Origin: Calditrichota bacterium
GTDB taxonomy: Bacteria; Calditrichota; Calditrichia; Calditrichales; Calditrichaceae
DNA: 55,003 bases
Direction: 5' to 3'
NCBI GenBank assembly: GCA_024278755.1
Contig: JAJRSO010000072.1
Coordinates: forward strand, 1-55,003
Position 1 is the stretch's first letter; each line of letters starts with the position of its first letter. Of the stretch, positions 6,932-15,255 are shown one piece after another. The notes beneath the pieces are model-generated. The model saw only the letters and a list, made by a program, of their open reading frames with translations, was not told the origin of the DNA and searched no databases. Made by a program: the position numbers and the translations under genes.

Positions 6932-9160
6932 CTATGTTGTTTCCGTGATTCTTTTTCGCCGGTATTGATAAATGGTTAAAAGGAAACCCATAACCAGCAG
7001 GACTGTTCCTAACCATAAAATGCTGATCAATGGTTTAACCGAAATTTCTGCGGCTAATAATTCTTTTCCCGCATATATATCATTGGGGGTGCTTTCGCCG
7101 GTCACGGCAAGCGTAAGCGAACCGGTATCCACATTAATTCCTTTAATCATTACCTTCTGTTTTTTATTCGGCAAATCGGCTGCAAGAATCTCTTTTTTCT
7201 GGCCGCGCATAACCATAGCCGGTTTGATAAGGCCAAGACTGGTTCCGGTTTTGTCATACACGTTAATCTCCGCAGCGAGATGAATATCACCGGCCTGCAT
7301 ACCATGGTTGCCCATATCATACTTTAAAAACTCGAACTGGTACTTGCCAAAAGAGACCGTACGACCCTTTCTCAGCTCTATTTCTGCCGTATTGGTCCAG
7401 CTTTTTTCCGGCGGAATAATCTGGATGGGCGATATGTAAAAATCACGCATAAATGTATTTTGAACCGCCGGACCAACCATGAAGGCCTGACTGTATTCAC
7501 TCCAGTAGAATTTGGCAATTTCCCGTTTGTTATCCACCATCAATAAAACTTTATCTTTGCCGTCGGGCGAGGGCACTTTTCCATTATATTCCACAACATG
7601 ATCCATAATTTTTATGGGTGTATCCATGGGTAAAGTTACCCGTTGTGCACTATCGTATACGGATGAGGTGATTATTCCGATAAGCATTAATCCCAATCCG
7701 GTATGGGTAAGGTAGCCGCCGAACTTATAGTTTTTACGGCGCAGCATACGGTACACCAGTTCACCGTTTACCAGAATCATAAAAAAGGCAATGATTGTAA
7801 TTAACAATGGAATAAGATGTGTGTTTCCAAAAAATATTGTGATTACGCCAAGTACAAGGGCTCCAGCGGCATGCCAGACAATCTGTTTAAGCTTTTCAGC
7901 GCTGTTTCGTTTCCAGGTCATGCGTGGAGCAAGAGAGATTAATAAACCCATTAACAGAACCAGCGGTCCGGCCAGAGTGTTATAATAATCCGTCGAAACA
8001 TTGGATGCCTTGCCAAAAAGCCCGGAAATAATAGGAGAAGAGGTGCCGAGAAACGTAAGGATTGCAAAAATCAATAGGACTAATACGCCGAACAGGATAA
8101 ATGATTCTTTAGAAAAAAGAGCCGATTGTACTTTTTCACTTTTAACTTCATTGATGCGGAACAAAAAGGTTAACAGACTGATGGCCAGAAATAAAACCAC
8201 AAAACCGGTTAAAAAGAGATTTAATTCCGAGCTGCCAAAAGAATGAACGGAAAAATCCGTTAACACACCGCTACGGGTAAGAAAACTACCATAGAGTACC
8301 AAAACAAAGGTAATCAGGGCTAAAAAGATATTCGTTTTTTTTACACCGCCCTGGGTTCGCTGGATCACAATTCCGTGAATAAGCGCCAGAGAAGTAACCC
8401 AGGGAATCAGCGAGCTGTTTTCCACCGGATCCCAGCCCCAAAATCCGCCCCAGCCCAGAGTTGTGTAAGCCCAGTATCCGCCAAGGATAATCCCCGTTCC
8501 CAGCATGGCGCTGGTAAACAGAACGTACGGATAAACCGGTTTTATCCAGTTGGAATAGTTTTTTTTTATTAACGCCGTCATGGCAAAAGCAAATAAGATC
8601 ATTGTAGCCGAATATCCGGCAAACAGAATAGGCGGATGAATCGTCATCCAGGGATCCTGTAGCAAGGGGTTTAGTCCGGTTCCGTCCGGCGGAATAATAC
8701 CCGGTGCAAAAGCAGACGGATTAACCTGCCATACAAAAGAGAACGGATTCTTTTTAATCAGAATCATCACAATAAAAGCCTGCACCAGGCTCATAAAGCT
8801 CATAATTAGCGCTTCGTCTTCTTCTTTTTTACGAATGATAAAGAGGCCGTAAAGCGAACCCATCAGCGTCCATAACAAAAAAGTGCCTTCCTGGCCGGCC
8901 CAAAAGGTGGAAATTAAATAGTAAAGAGTTAAATCGCGCGACGAATAGCTGAAGACATAGGACCATTCGAAATGGTGCGTTAAGATCCCCCACATCAGCA
9001 TTGCCGATTGCAAAACAATAAGCAAAGAGGATGTATAAAAGCTGAAGCGCGCTAAGGTAAGCAGATCTTCACTTTTACGCTGATAATATAAAAAATAGGA
9101 AACAATGCTAATAATGAGAGCAGTAAACGTGAGCGCGGTTGCAGCAAGGCCGATGATCAT
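6932..9160 (-). CDS. ccmF: haem lyase component CcmF
   Basis: CcmF takes haem from holo-CcmE and ligates it to the CXXCH cysteines of apocytochrome c at the outer face of the inner membrane. The 742-residue protein has about 15 hydrophobic helices. It carries the tryptophan-rich WWD motif (WGGFWGWDPVENSSLIPW, about 237-254) and the flanking conserved histidines (IHPP near 175, ALIHG near 262). The C-terminal part holds a periplasmic domain before the last helix. Its start overlaps the ccmE stop by 4 nt. It is slightly longer than the usual 650 residues. It is the last gene of the ccm operon, and a terminator follows. Confidence 0.95.
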   Translation of the reverse strand: MIIGLAATALTFTALIISIVSYFLYYQRKSEDLLTLARFSFYTSSLLIVLQSAMLMWGILTHHFEWSYVFSYSSRDLTLYYLISTFWAGQEGTFLLWTLMGSLYGLFIIRKKEEDEALIMSFMSLVQAFIVMILIKKNPFSFVWQVNPSAFAPGIIPPDGTGLNPLLQDPWMTIHPPILFAGYSATMILFAFAMTALIKKNYSNWIKPVYPYVLFTSAMLGTGIILGGYWAYTTLGWGGFWGWDPVENSSLIPWVTSLALIHGIVIQRTQGGVKKTNIFLALITFVLVLYGSFLTRSGVLTDFSVHSFGSSELNLFLTGFVVLFLAISLLTFLFRINEVKSEKVQSALFSKESFILFGVLVLLIFAILTFLGTSSPIISGLFGKASNVSTDYYNTLAGPLVLLMGLLISLAPRMTWKRNSAEKLKQIVWHAAGALVLGVITIFFGNTHLIPLLITIIAFFMILVNGELVYRMLRRKNYKFGGYLTHTGLGLMLIGIITSSVYDSAQRVTLPMDTPIKIMDHVVEYNGKVPSPDGKDKVLLMVDNKREIAKFYWSEYSQAFMVGPAVQNTFMRDFYISPIQIIPPEKSWTNTAEIELRKGRTVSFGKYQFEFLKYDMGNHGMQAGDIHLAAEINVYDKTGTSLGLIKPAMVMRGQKKEILAADLPNKKQKVMIKGINVDTGSLTLAVTGESTPNDIYAGKELLAAEISVKPLISILWLGTVLLVMGFLLTIYQYRRKRITETT

Positions 9161-9531
9161 ACGCCGGCCCCTTCCTCCTGGTACTTAGAAGGACATTTCA
9201 CCAGCAGGTCTTTTGCATAAAAAACGCCGTCTTTGTATTTACCAACACATACGATCTGAACAGCCTGATCAAAATTACCGGGTTTAGCGCCGTCGTAAAC
9301 AACTTTAACAACATCGCCAAATTCATCCCGAATTTTAAAAACAAACAGATTGCTCTGCACATTGAATTCCCCTTCGCCAAGACGCTCTCCCTTAACCTGT
9401 ACGGTGGAAGAAGAGGCTTTAGCATCGGCGATTGATACATATGGTGTGAGGGTGGCATTAAAAGAAATACCCGCCCACACGGTAAAAACTATGATGATAA
9501 TACCACCAATTATATATTTAGAGCGCATCAT
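9157..9531 (-). CDS. ccmE: haem chaperone CcmE, CxxxY variant
   Basis: CcmE carries haem covalently from the CcmABCD complex to CcmF. The 124-residue protein has one N-terminal membrane anchor (about 7-24) and an OB-fold periplasmic domain. The usual haem-binding HxxxY motif is replaced by C113-P-S-K-Y117. This CxxxY form is known from a variant System I of archaea and some bacteria, which also lacks CcmH, and no ccmH is found in this cluster. The start at 9531 has a second ATG directly after it. The gene overlaps ccmF by 4 nt and follows ccmD by 25 nt. Confidence 0.9.
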   Translation of the reverse strand: MMRSKYIIGGIIIIVFTVWAGISFNATLTPYVSIADAKASSSTVQVKGERLGEGEFNVQSNLFVFKIRDEFGDVVKVVYDGAKPGNFDQAVQIVCVGKYKDGVFYAKDLLVKCPSKYQEEGAGV

Positions 9532-9556
9532 GCGTTCCTTTCCGATTATTTGTTTC

Positions 9557-9694
9557 TTATCCGTTCGATTCTTCGGATATTTTATTTAGCTTTTTTTTAA
9601 GCGTTTCAATCTTTTTATCGGTTATAAGCAAATAACTGAAAATGCCTGTCCAGATAATCAAATTTATAACTAATACAACGTAAATCGGCTGCAT
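9557..9694 (-). CDS. ccmD: small CcmD-like membrane protein
   Basis: This 45-residue protein has one membrane helix followed by a charged coil: MQPIYVVLVINLIIWTGIF, then a lysine-rich tail with KKIETLKKKLNK. That is the layout of CcmD, which binds CcmC and CcmE and helps release holo-CcmE. The start at 9694 lies one base after the ccmC stop, with a GGAG ribosome site inside the last ccmC codons, so translation is coupled. Position between ccmC and ccmE is the classic ccmD slot. The protein is too short for sequence similarity alone to be decisive. Confidence 0.8.
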   Translation of the reverse strand: MQPIYVVLVINLIIWTGIFSYLLITDKKIETLKKKLNKISEESNG

Positions 9695-9695
9695 T

Positions 9696-10358
9696 TTAAT
9701 TCTCCATTTGTTTTAATTGTAATTGGATTCGGATAATATCAATGCGCTGTTTCAACAGCCAGACAAAAGCGGCTGTATATGCCGCTAACGAGCTTAAAAA
9801 GACCAGTAGCATTTTCCCGTCCATATGAATTTTCCCCTGGGTATTTACCAGAGGATCGGGATGCAGCGATTCATAAATCCGCGGTACGACAAATACAAAA
9901 AAAGGCACCGTTACAAAAGCGAGCAGGTCGTACACGGCCGAAAGCGCGGCACGGCGGTCGGCCTGCTCTACGGCAGAGCGCAAGGCAAAATAAGCTGCAT
10001 AAATGAGCAATAGAATAAATATTGACGTTTCGCGGGGATCCCAGTTCCAAAAAGAGCCCCAGCTCATTTTGGCCCAGATAGAACCGGTAATTGTTGCCAA
10101 AACGCCGAAAAGCAGACCTATCTGATTGGCCGCTTCCGCCCATAAATCATATTTAAGAATTTTCTTTCTGAGATAGAGACCGCTAAACAAAGCGCCCACG
10201 GCAAATGCGATAACCGTTATCCAGGCCGTTGGCACATGGAAGTAAAGCACCCGAGTATATTCGCCCAAACCTTTGGCCAGGGGCGCATAAAAAAAGGCTC
10301 CGTAAATGACGGAAGACAGTACAAAATACAAGATAAATTTAAGTAGTTTTACTAGCAT
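9696..10358 (-). CDS. ccmC: haem exporter/handling protein CcmC
   Basis: CcmC presents haem to CcmE. The 220-residue protein has six hydrophobic helices, the WWD motif (WGSFWNWDPRETS, about residues 100-112) and a conserved histidine at about 41 (YFHVP) before it. The frame is open 17 codons further upstream, but AAGGGG lies just ahead of the ATG at 10358 and MLVKLLKFILYF is a normal start for a first membrane helix. It follows ccmB after 93 nt and is coupled to ccmD. Confidence 0.93.
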   Translation of the reverse strand: MLVKLLKFILYFVLSSVIYGAFFYAPLAKGLGEYTRVLYFHVPTAWITVIAFAVGALFSGLYLRKKILKYDLWAEAANQIGLLFGVLATITGSIWAKMSWGSFWNWDPRETSIFILLLIYAAYFALRSAVEQADRRAALSAVYDLLAFVTVPFFVFVVPRIYESLHPDPLVNTQGKIHMDGKMLLVFLSSLAAYTAAFVWLLKQRIDIIRIQLQLKQMEN

Positions 10359-10451
10359 TTTTTCCCCTTCAAAAAGTGTAAATTTACTGTATCCCTGAGG
10401 AAAGAGCAAAAAATCCGACGCTTCTGTTTCATCTTAAACTATTCATTAGAC

Positions 10452-11111
10452 TTATTCATTCCAAATAAAATCAAAAAGCAAAATACCGGCGGTAATAATA
10501 ACCACCGCAAAGGCAAACAAGGCCTGCAGCTCGGAAGTTGCCGATACGAAAGGCGCATTGGTTGCCGCTTTTTTTGCTGCGCTTATTCCGCTTACGATAA
10601 CCGGCAGGAGGATGGGAAATGCCAGAACAGTAAACAAAGCTCCCTTTGTATTACTTTTAGAAATTATTGCCGCAACGATGGTTCCCCCACCGGCCAATCC
10701 AAAGCTGCCAAAAACAAGGCTGAGCACAAAAACCAGACCATCATAAACAACAAAATTCATTACACCTATGAAAAGCGGAACGACCAGTAGTTCCACTGAA
10801 AAGAGCAGTATAATATTAAACAGTAGTTTTCCTAGAAAAACGCTGGAAGAGGTCGTAACCAGTTTAAGCGTATCCGCTGTGTGTGTTTCTTCTTCACGTA
10901 CAAAAATATGCGCCAAACCGGACATGGAAGAAAAAAACAAAATTATCCACAACAGTGCGGAGAGTATTTCGGGGCCGGCTGAAAAGGCGCCAATGGAAAA
11001 TGAAACCGCTGTAAGCGTTACAATGGCAAACAAAAAAATGGCATTCAGAGCATAGCGCGTTTTAAATTCCTGCTGTATATCTTTTCTGAAAACAAGCCAC
11101 GCTTTATACAT
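10452..11111 (-). CDS. ccmB: haem exporter permease CcmB
   Basis: CcmB is the membrane partner of the CcmA ATPase; the CcmAB complex drives release of holo-CcmE from CcmC. The 219-residue protein is very hydrophobic, with about six helices, and starts with the CcmB-like FRKDIQQEFKTRYALNAI followed by a first helix. Its first codons overlap the ccmA end by 8 nt, which indicates coupled translation. Length is typical of the family. Confidence 0.9.
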   Translation of the reverse strand: MYKAWLVFRKDIQQEFKTRYALNAIFLFAIVTLTAVSFSIGAFSAGPEILSALLWIILFFSSMSGLAHIFVREEETHTADTLKLVTTSSSVFLGKLLFNIILLFSVELLVVPLFIGVMNFVVYDGLVFVLSLVFGSFGLAGGGTIVAAIISKSNTKGALFTVLAFPILLPVIVSGISAAKKAATNAPFVSATSELQALFAFAVVIITAGILLFDFIWNE

Positions 11112-11718
11112 TTACCTGCACTCTCATATCCGCCAGTTTCAAATCATCGATATCATTAGTGGCCATTATTAGTAAACGATCTTTTTTATAGTCCTGCAAT
11201 ACATCGTACACAAGGCGAATTCCTTCTTCGTCCAGATTCGAGCGCGGTTCGTCCACAAACAAAATCTTAGGCTCGTGCAGCAACGCAAACACATATTTCA
11301 AACGCTGTTTCATTCCGGAAGAATAGGTTTTTACGGCGTCTTCTTCGCGACCTTTTAAACCGAAACGTTCCATCAGTTTAAAAATTTTGGGTTCAAAATT
11401 TTTCATACTCCGGATTTTAGAGAAAAATTGTAAATTTTCCATCGCACTTAAATCCTGATACAATTCAAGGTAGGGGCCTAAAAAACCGATATGCTGAAAG
11501 ATCCGTTCCGCGGGAATGGACCTTTCATGTTCAAAATATTCTATAGTACCGGAGGTAGGTAAAATTAAATGGCTGAGGATACGCATTAAAGTGGTTTTGC
11601 CCGATCCGTTTGGCCCGAGGACAGCAAGGCAAGTGCCGCTTTCGGCTTCAAACGTAAGATTTTTAAAAACCGCCTTTTCGGCAAAATCTTTTGATATTTT
11701 CTTTGCAGATAGTTTCAT
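11104..11718 (-). CDS. ccmA: ABC transporter ATPase CcmA
   Basis: This is the ATP-hydrolysing subunit of the CcmAB complex. From the ATG at 11718 it has 204 residues, with Walker A LGPNGSGKTT (about 34-43), signature TYSSGMKQRL, and Walker B ILFVDEPRSNLDEEG. The signature reads SSGMK rather than LSGGQ, and the region where the switch histidine is expected reads MATND, with no histidine. Both deviations deserve attention. An open frame to 11754 begins with TTG and adds no recognisable sequence. It is the first gene of the ccm operon; its identity rests partly on context. Confidence 0.85.
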   Translation of the reverse strand: MKLSAKKISKDFAEKAVFKNLTFEAESGTCLAVLGPNGSGKTTLMRILSHLILPTSGTIEYFEHERSIPAERIFQHIGFLGPYLELYQDLSAMENLQFFSKIRSMKNFEPKIFKLMERFGLKGREEDAVKTYSSGMKQRLKYVFALLHEPKILFVDEPRSNLDEEGIRLVYDVLQDYKKDRLLIMATNDIDDLKLADMRVQVNV

Positions 11719-11823
11719 ACGTAGTAAGCTATTAAAAAAACAGAATCCGGGCAACTGTTTGCTTGTGTTTATTTTAATTTAAGAAGCATTCGCTGTCTTT
11801 ATTCATACCCTTTGAATTTAGGA

Positions 11824-11846
11824 ATGAATTAACTATGTTAATTCAT
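11824..11846. promoter_or_regulatory. inverted repeat upstream of the ccm operon
   Basis: ATGAATTAAC and GTTAATTCAT form a perfect 10-bp inverted repeat around a 3-nt centre, about 105 nt upstream of the ccmA start. Beside it the 8-mer TCGACACA occurs twice in tandem with a 9-nt period (11852-11868). Both lie between the receptor terminator and ccmA, where a regulator of the ccm operon could bind. An operator role is inferred. Confidence 0.4.
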
Positions 11847-11896
11847 CTGTATCGACACAGTCGACACACTCCTAAAAAACGCTCTTAAATACAAAC

Positions 11897-11930
11897 AAAA
11901 AAAGGCCGCCCGGAACGGACGGCCTTTTTT
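11897..11930 (-). terminator. rho-independent terminator after the TonB-dependent receptor
   Basis: A 9-bp GC-rich stem (GGCCGTCCG with CGGGCGGCC on the minus strand, one mismatch, 3-nt loop) is flanked by A and T runs on both sides. It lies 19 nt after the receptor stop. The flanking runs would let it act in both directions. Confidence 0.85.
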
Positions 11931-11948
11931 AGAACTAAAAAACACGGA

Positions 11949-14669
11949 TTAGAAACCGAGGACTAAGTTAAACAATGCGTTTCTTTCCGCTCCGGGCAAT
12001 AAACCGTATTCGTTACCGATTTGCCAGAATTCTTCATTCAGAACATTATTGATATGTAAAGAAGCATTCAGATTAAACATACCAACATTTTGCTGCCAGC
12101 CGATAATCACATCAACAACTGACCATGCCGGAAGAACATCGCCTTCTTTTACATAGTTTTCAGTTTGTGTATCATATTCCAAACCTACAAATTCATTTCC
12201 CGGAAGAATATAATAATCTTTATAATGACGGGCAGCCATCGAAACATAAAGCGGGCCGTTATTATAGCTAATAACATTAGACATCATAAACTGAGGAGCG
12301 CCCGGTTCGATATTGCCTTTTTTAATACCAAGCTGTTCTTTTGCTTCTTCGGAAACGCCGCCGTTCCAGGAGTTTTCCATACGGGAAACAGAAGTGCCAA
12401 GTTTTAAGTGTTTGCTTATCATAATATTGCTGTTAAATTCGATACCGCGGTAGGTAGCGTCTCCAACCGGAATATAACGACGTCCTTTATAATCATAACC
12501 CGGCTCGTTTGCTTTGGTCGGATCCGTAATTCTGTACGCTTTATTCTGGAATTCAATATTGTATAAGTTCAGTTTAGCGTTAAAATTAGCAACCGCAAAG
12601 CCCATACCCAATTCAAAATCATCAGAAATTTCAATATCCAGTTCATCATTAGGCTGGCCATAGTTAAAGAAATATTTTACGCGGGGTTCATTGTATACGC
12701 GGCTGTAATTTGCGAATACATTCAAATGGTCTGTCAGGTTGTAGTTTGCGCCCAATTTAGGAGAAACAAACTGATAGCTTTTTGTAAAATCAACCAGATT
12801 AAATTTCACATTGGCGTTATTCACAAAACCATCGTTATTTCCACCTTCGAGATTCTGAGTCATTACATACGTTCCGTCTGCAACCGGACGGTTGTTTGAG
12901 GACGGGAAGTCTTCTTTAATATGATACATACGTAATGAATACTGCAAATCCGTCATAACATTCAAATCGCCAAAATTCCAAAGCGCATGCCCAAATATCG
13001 AAAAATTCGGTTTGGTATTGGTGTTATCATAATACACATCACCTTCGCGAAAAATGGATTTTGCTCCACCGACTTTGATTTGCGCATTATCAAGCGCTAC
13101 ATTGGCATCGGCTTTATTTCCAAACGTATTGATTATCAAACCGTAATGGCGCGCCCACCAGTAACGGCCTTCGGCACCAACTGAAAATTCATGATTGTTC
13201 CATTTGGTATTATACGTGGCAACAGCGCCAAACTGGTTATGGATGGAATGTGCACGGTATTGATACACACCTTTTCTGAGAAAGTTATAACCGCCATTGG
13301 CAAAAGTAGAATTAGCGCCCATATCTACAATATCCTGCATCGTAATCTGACCGCTGGCATCTCTGTAGCCCATACTGGTAAAAGCCCAGGCATTACTGAT
13401 ATTTTCACCATATCCGCGTCCCATTGTACCAAATGAGTTAATTTGCAGATAACTGTCTTTATTGATATCCCAGGTATAATGCAACTCTAACTGCGGTTTA
13501 TGAAAAACATTGTTATCAAAAGAAACATTGCCGTTTCCGATAACTTCACCGCCCTTGTCCTTATCAACATGGCCAAAATAGAGCATATCTATCAGGCTGG
13601 TACCGTCTTTTTCACGGCTGGTTAAACCGGCGTCATTATCGGCAACATAAGGATGGCTGTTGAAATCACGTCCCCACTTGGCGTAAGTATCTGCCGAATT
13701 CGAATAGTATGAATAGGCGTGGAACTGAGGAGCGCCATGCAGAACCAGACGGAAGGTGTGGTTTTCATTCATAAAATAGGACAGGCCAAAGTAATATGAC
13801 ATTCCCTGGTAATACGTGTCTTTTCTCCAGCCGTTTCCATTCATATAGTTGATACGGGTTAAAAAAGACATTTTATTGTCAGCAAATAAACCGGTGTTGT
13901 AATCAAAACCCAGTTTATAAGTATTGTACATACCCGCTGTCGTATTGATTTTAAAACTCGAAACAGCCGGAGCGTCTGCTGTTAAAACATTAATGGAACC
14001 GCCGAAAGCGCCGGCGCCGTATAATGAAGAACCTGCGCCACGCTGTACCTGAATGGACTGGGAGCCACTGGGCAGTGCGCCCCAGTTTGACCAGTAAACT
14101 TTTTTCGATTCGGGATCATTTACTTCGATATTGTTAATCATTACACTCATACGTTGTTCATCGAAACCGCGGATATACACTTTAGAGTCACCCAGGCCGC
14201 TTCCACCGTCGGAAGTAACATAAATACCCGGTGTATTTACGAAGAGATGTGGAACATCCTGTACGGTAAAACCTTTGGAAATTTCATCGGCTGTAATATT
14301 GGTAAAAGCAACCGGTGTCTCACGTTCTTTCGCACGGCTGGCTTCTACGATAATATCACTCGTTTTTAAGATATTGGCCTTTAATGCAAAATCAACCACT
14401 GTCTTTGCTCCGGACACGGTTACGCTTTTGCGAACTTCATTATAACTAACGAATGAACATACAAATGTATATGTTCCATCGTCAATTTCAAAGAAGAACA
14501 TACCGTCTTCGTCGGTTGCCGCGCCTACTGATGTGCCTTCAACAAAAACATTAGCGCCTGCCAAAGCTACGCCGGTCGCCGCATCTGTAACCTTACCGGC
14601 TACACTACCTGCAAACACGCTGCTTACAGCAAACATAAGGACTGAAATAAAAAGTATGATTTGTTTCAT
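11949..14669 (-). CDS. TonB-dependent outer-membrane receptor
   Basis: This should be an active transporter in the outer membrane powered by TonB. The 906-residue precursor has a signal peptide (about 1-20), a carboxypeptidase-regulatory-like beta domain (about 22-105; GKVTDAATGVALAGANVFVEG), a plug domain (about 118-230; VYIRGFDEQRMSVMINNIEV) and a long beta-barrel ending in phenylalanine (NLVLGF), as outer-membrane proteins do. The start has a GGAGG site. The domain order is that of the FCB-type receptors. No SusD partner, ABC transporter or riboswitch is seen nearby, so the substrate (siderophore, cobalamin, peptide or glycan) is unknown. It is a single-gene unit. Confidence 0.92.
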   Translation of the reverse strand: MKQIILFISVLMFAVSSVFAGSVAGKVTDAATGVALAGANVFVEGTSVGAATDEDGMFFFEIDDGTYTFVCSFVSYNEVRKSVTVSGAKTVVDFALKANILKTSDIIVEASRAKERETPVAFTNITADEISKGFTVQDVPHLFVNTPGIYVTSDGGSGLGDSKVYIRGFDEQRMSVMINNIEVNDPESKKVYWSNWGALPSGSQSIQVQRGAGSSLYGAGAFGGSINVLTADAPAVSSFKINTTAGMYNTYKLGFDYNTGLFADNKMSFLTRINYMNGNGWRKDTYYQGMSYYFGLSYFMNENHTFRLVLHGAPQFHAYSYYSNSADTYAKWGRDFNSHPYVADNDAGLTSREKDGTSLIDMLYFGHVDKDKGGEVIGNGNVSFDNNVFHKPQLELHYTWDINKDSYLQINSFGTMGRGYGENISNAWAFTSMGYRDASGQITMQDIVDMGANSTFANGGYNFLRKGVYQYRAHSIHNQFGAVATYNTKWNNHEFSVGAEGRYWWARHYGLIINTFGNKADANVALDNAQIKVGGAKSIFREGDVYYDNTNTKPNFSIFGHALWNFGDLNVMTDLQYSLRMYHIKEDFPSSNNRPVADGTYVMTQNLEGGNNDGFVNNANVKFNLVDFTKSYQFVSPKLGANYNLTDHLNVFANYSRVYNEPRVKYFFNYGQPNDELDIEISDDFELGMGFAVANFNAKLNLYNIEFQNKAYRITDPTKANEPGYDYKGRRYIPVGDATYRGIEFNSNIMISKHLKLGTSVSRMENSWNGGVSEEAKEQLGIKKGNIEPGAPQFMMSNVISYNNGPLYVSMAARHYKDYYILPGNEFVGLEYDTQTENYVKEGDVLPAWSVVDVIIGWQQNVGMFNLNASLHINNVLNEEFWQIGNEYGLLPGAERNALFNLVLGF

Positions 14670-14973
14670 ACTGCCTCCATTTAATTAAACGGTTAGTGAA
14701 TTATATGAGTTAGTGATTTTTTGTAAATATAGGAATGTATTAAATGTACGGGACGATTGATGCCAAGCAAAGTTCTTGTCCGTATGTAACGAGCAAACGA
14801 TCATTATTCGCACTATCCACTATTTTTTAATATGAGAAAATTAAATGAATCGGGTCGTTTTTTGATCACTTAATCAGGATGCAAATGTATCGCAAATATA
14901 TGATGTATGTCAAATATTTTTTATTAAAAATATGTTAGGAAGGTGTTAAAGGGGGGGTAACTTCTATAAAATA
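14670..14973. other. intergenic region upstream of the receptor
   Basis: AT-rich region of about 300 nt with no supported gene. It contains the putative receptor promoter (14882-14914) and a run of seven G residues (14951-14957) just beyond the end of the FlgM-like gene. No cobalamin or other riboswitch core was recognised. Confidence 0.5.
14882..14914 (-). promoter_or_regulatory. putative promoter of the TonB-dependent receptor
   Basis: On the minus strand TTTG (14914-14911) and TACATTTG (14889-14882) are 21 nt apart, the form of Bacteroidota promoters (TTTG ... TAnnTTTG). The same spot also reads TTGACA (14913-14908) with TACATT 18 nt on, a weaker sigma-70 match. It is 210 nt upstream of the start, so the leader would be long. 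Confidence 0.4.
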
Positions 14974-15183
14974 TTATTTATAACGTACATCATGTTCATA
15001 CATTTCCTGTACGACTTTACGTAAAATTTCGTCTCTTTCGTAAAATTTATTACGAATACGCATACGAACCAACTCCAATTTCTGCGCCTCAATACCCTGA
15101 GAAGCGGATTTGGTTTTTATTGTTTTAGCCTTGTTTTGCACCTGGCTACCTGTATAGTTTAGCTGACTGTTTTCTACTCTCAT
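14974..15183 (-). CDS. FlgM-like putative anti-sigma factor
   Basis: This 69-residue basic protein has a polar, probably disordered first half (MRVENSQLNYTGSQVQ, then a lysine/serine linker) and a helical second half, LELVRMRIRNKFYERDEIL to the end. That resembles the C-terminal FlgM pattern (L..IR..I..G.Y.....I...ML) that clamps sigma-28. FlgM keeps the flagellar sigma factor inactive until it is exported. Context supports the idea: a FliA/WhiG-like sigma gene lies two genes upstream and a sigma-28-type promoter directly precedes this gene. The glycine usual in the FlgM motif is an asparagine here. The ATG at 15183 is used; a TTG at 15189 is in frame. Similarity is weak, so the call is provisional. 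Confidence 0.6.
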   Translation of the reverse strand: MRVENSQLNYTGSQVQNKAKTIKTKSASQGIEAQKLELVRMRIRNKFYERDEILRKVVQEMYEHDVRYK

Positions 15184-15191
15184 TAACAAAA

Positions 15192-15218
15192 CTATCGGAT
15201 AGCTTGATACAAACTTTA
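15192..15218 (-). promoter_or_regulatory. sigma-28-type promoter
   Basis: On the minus strand TAAAGTTT (15218-15211) is followed after exactly 11 nt by TCCGATAG (15199-15192). The consensus for FliA-type sigma factors is TAAAGTTT-N11-GCCGATAA, so the -35 is perfect and the -10 matches 6 of 8. Transcription would start near 15186, giving an almost leaderless message for the ATG at 15183, which indeed has no ribosome site. Confidence 0.7.
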
Positions 15219-15255
15219 ATACAGGTAAAGAAAGAGGTAAAAAATAACCAATATA

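Noticed and set aside
14670-14960. Possible cobalamin riboswitch upstream of the TonB-dependent receptor
   Set aside because: No B12-box or recognisable core was seen.
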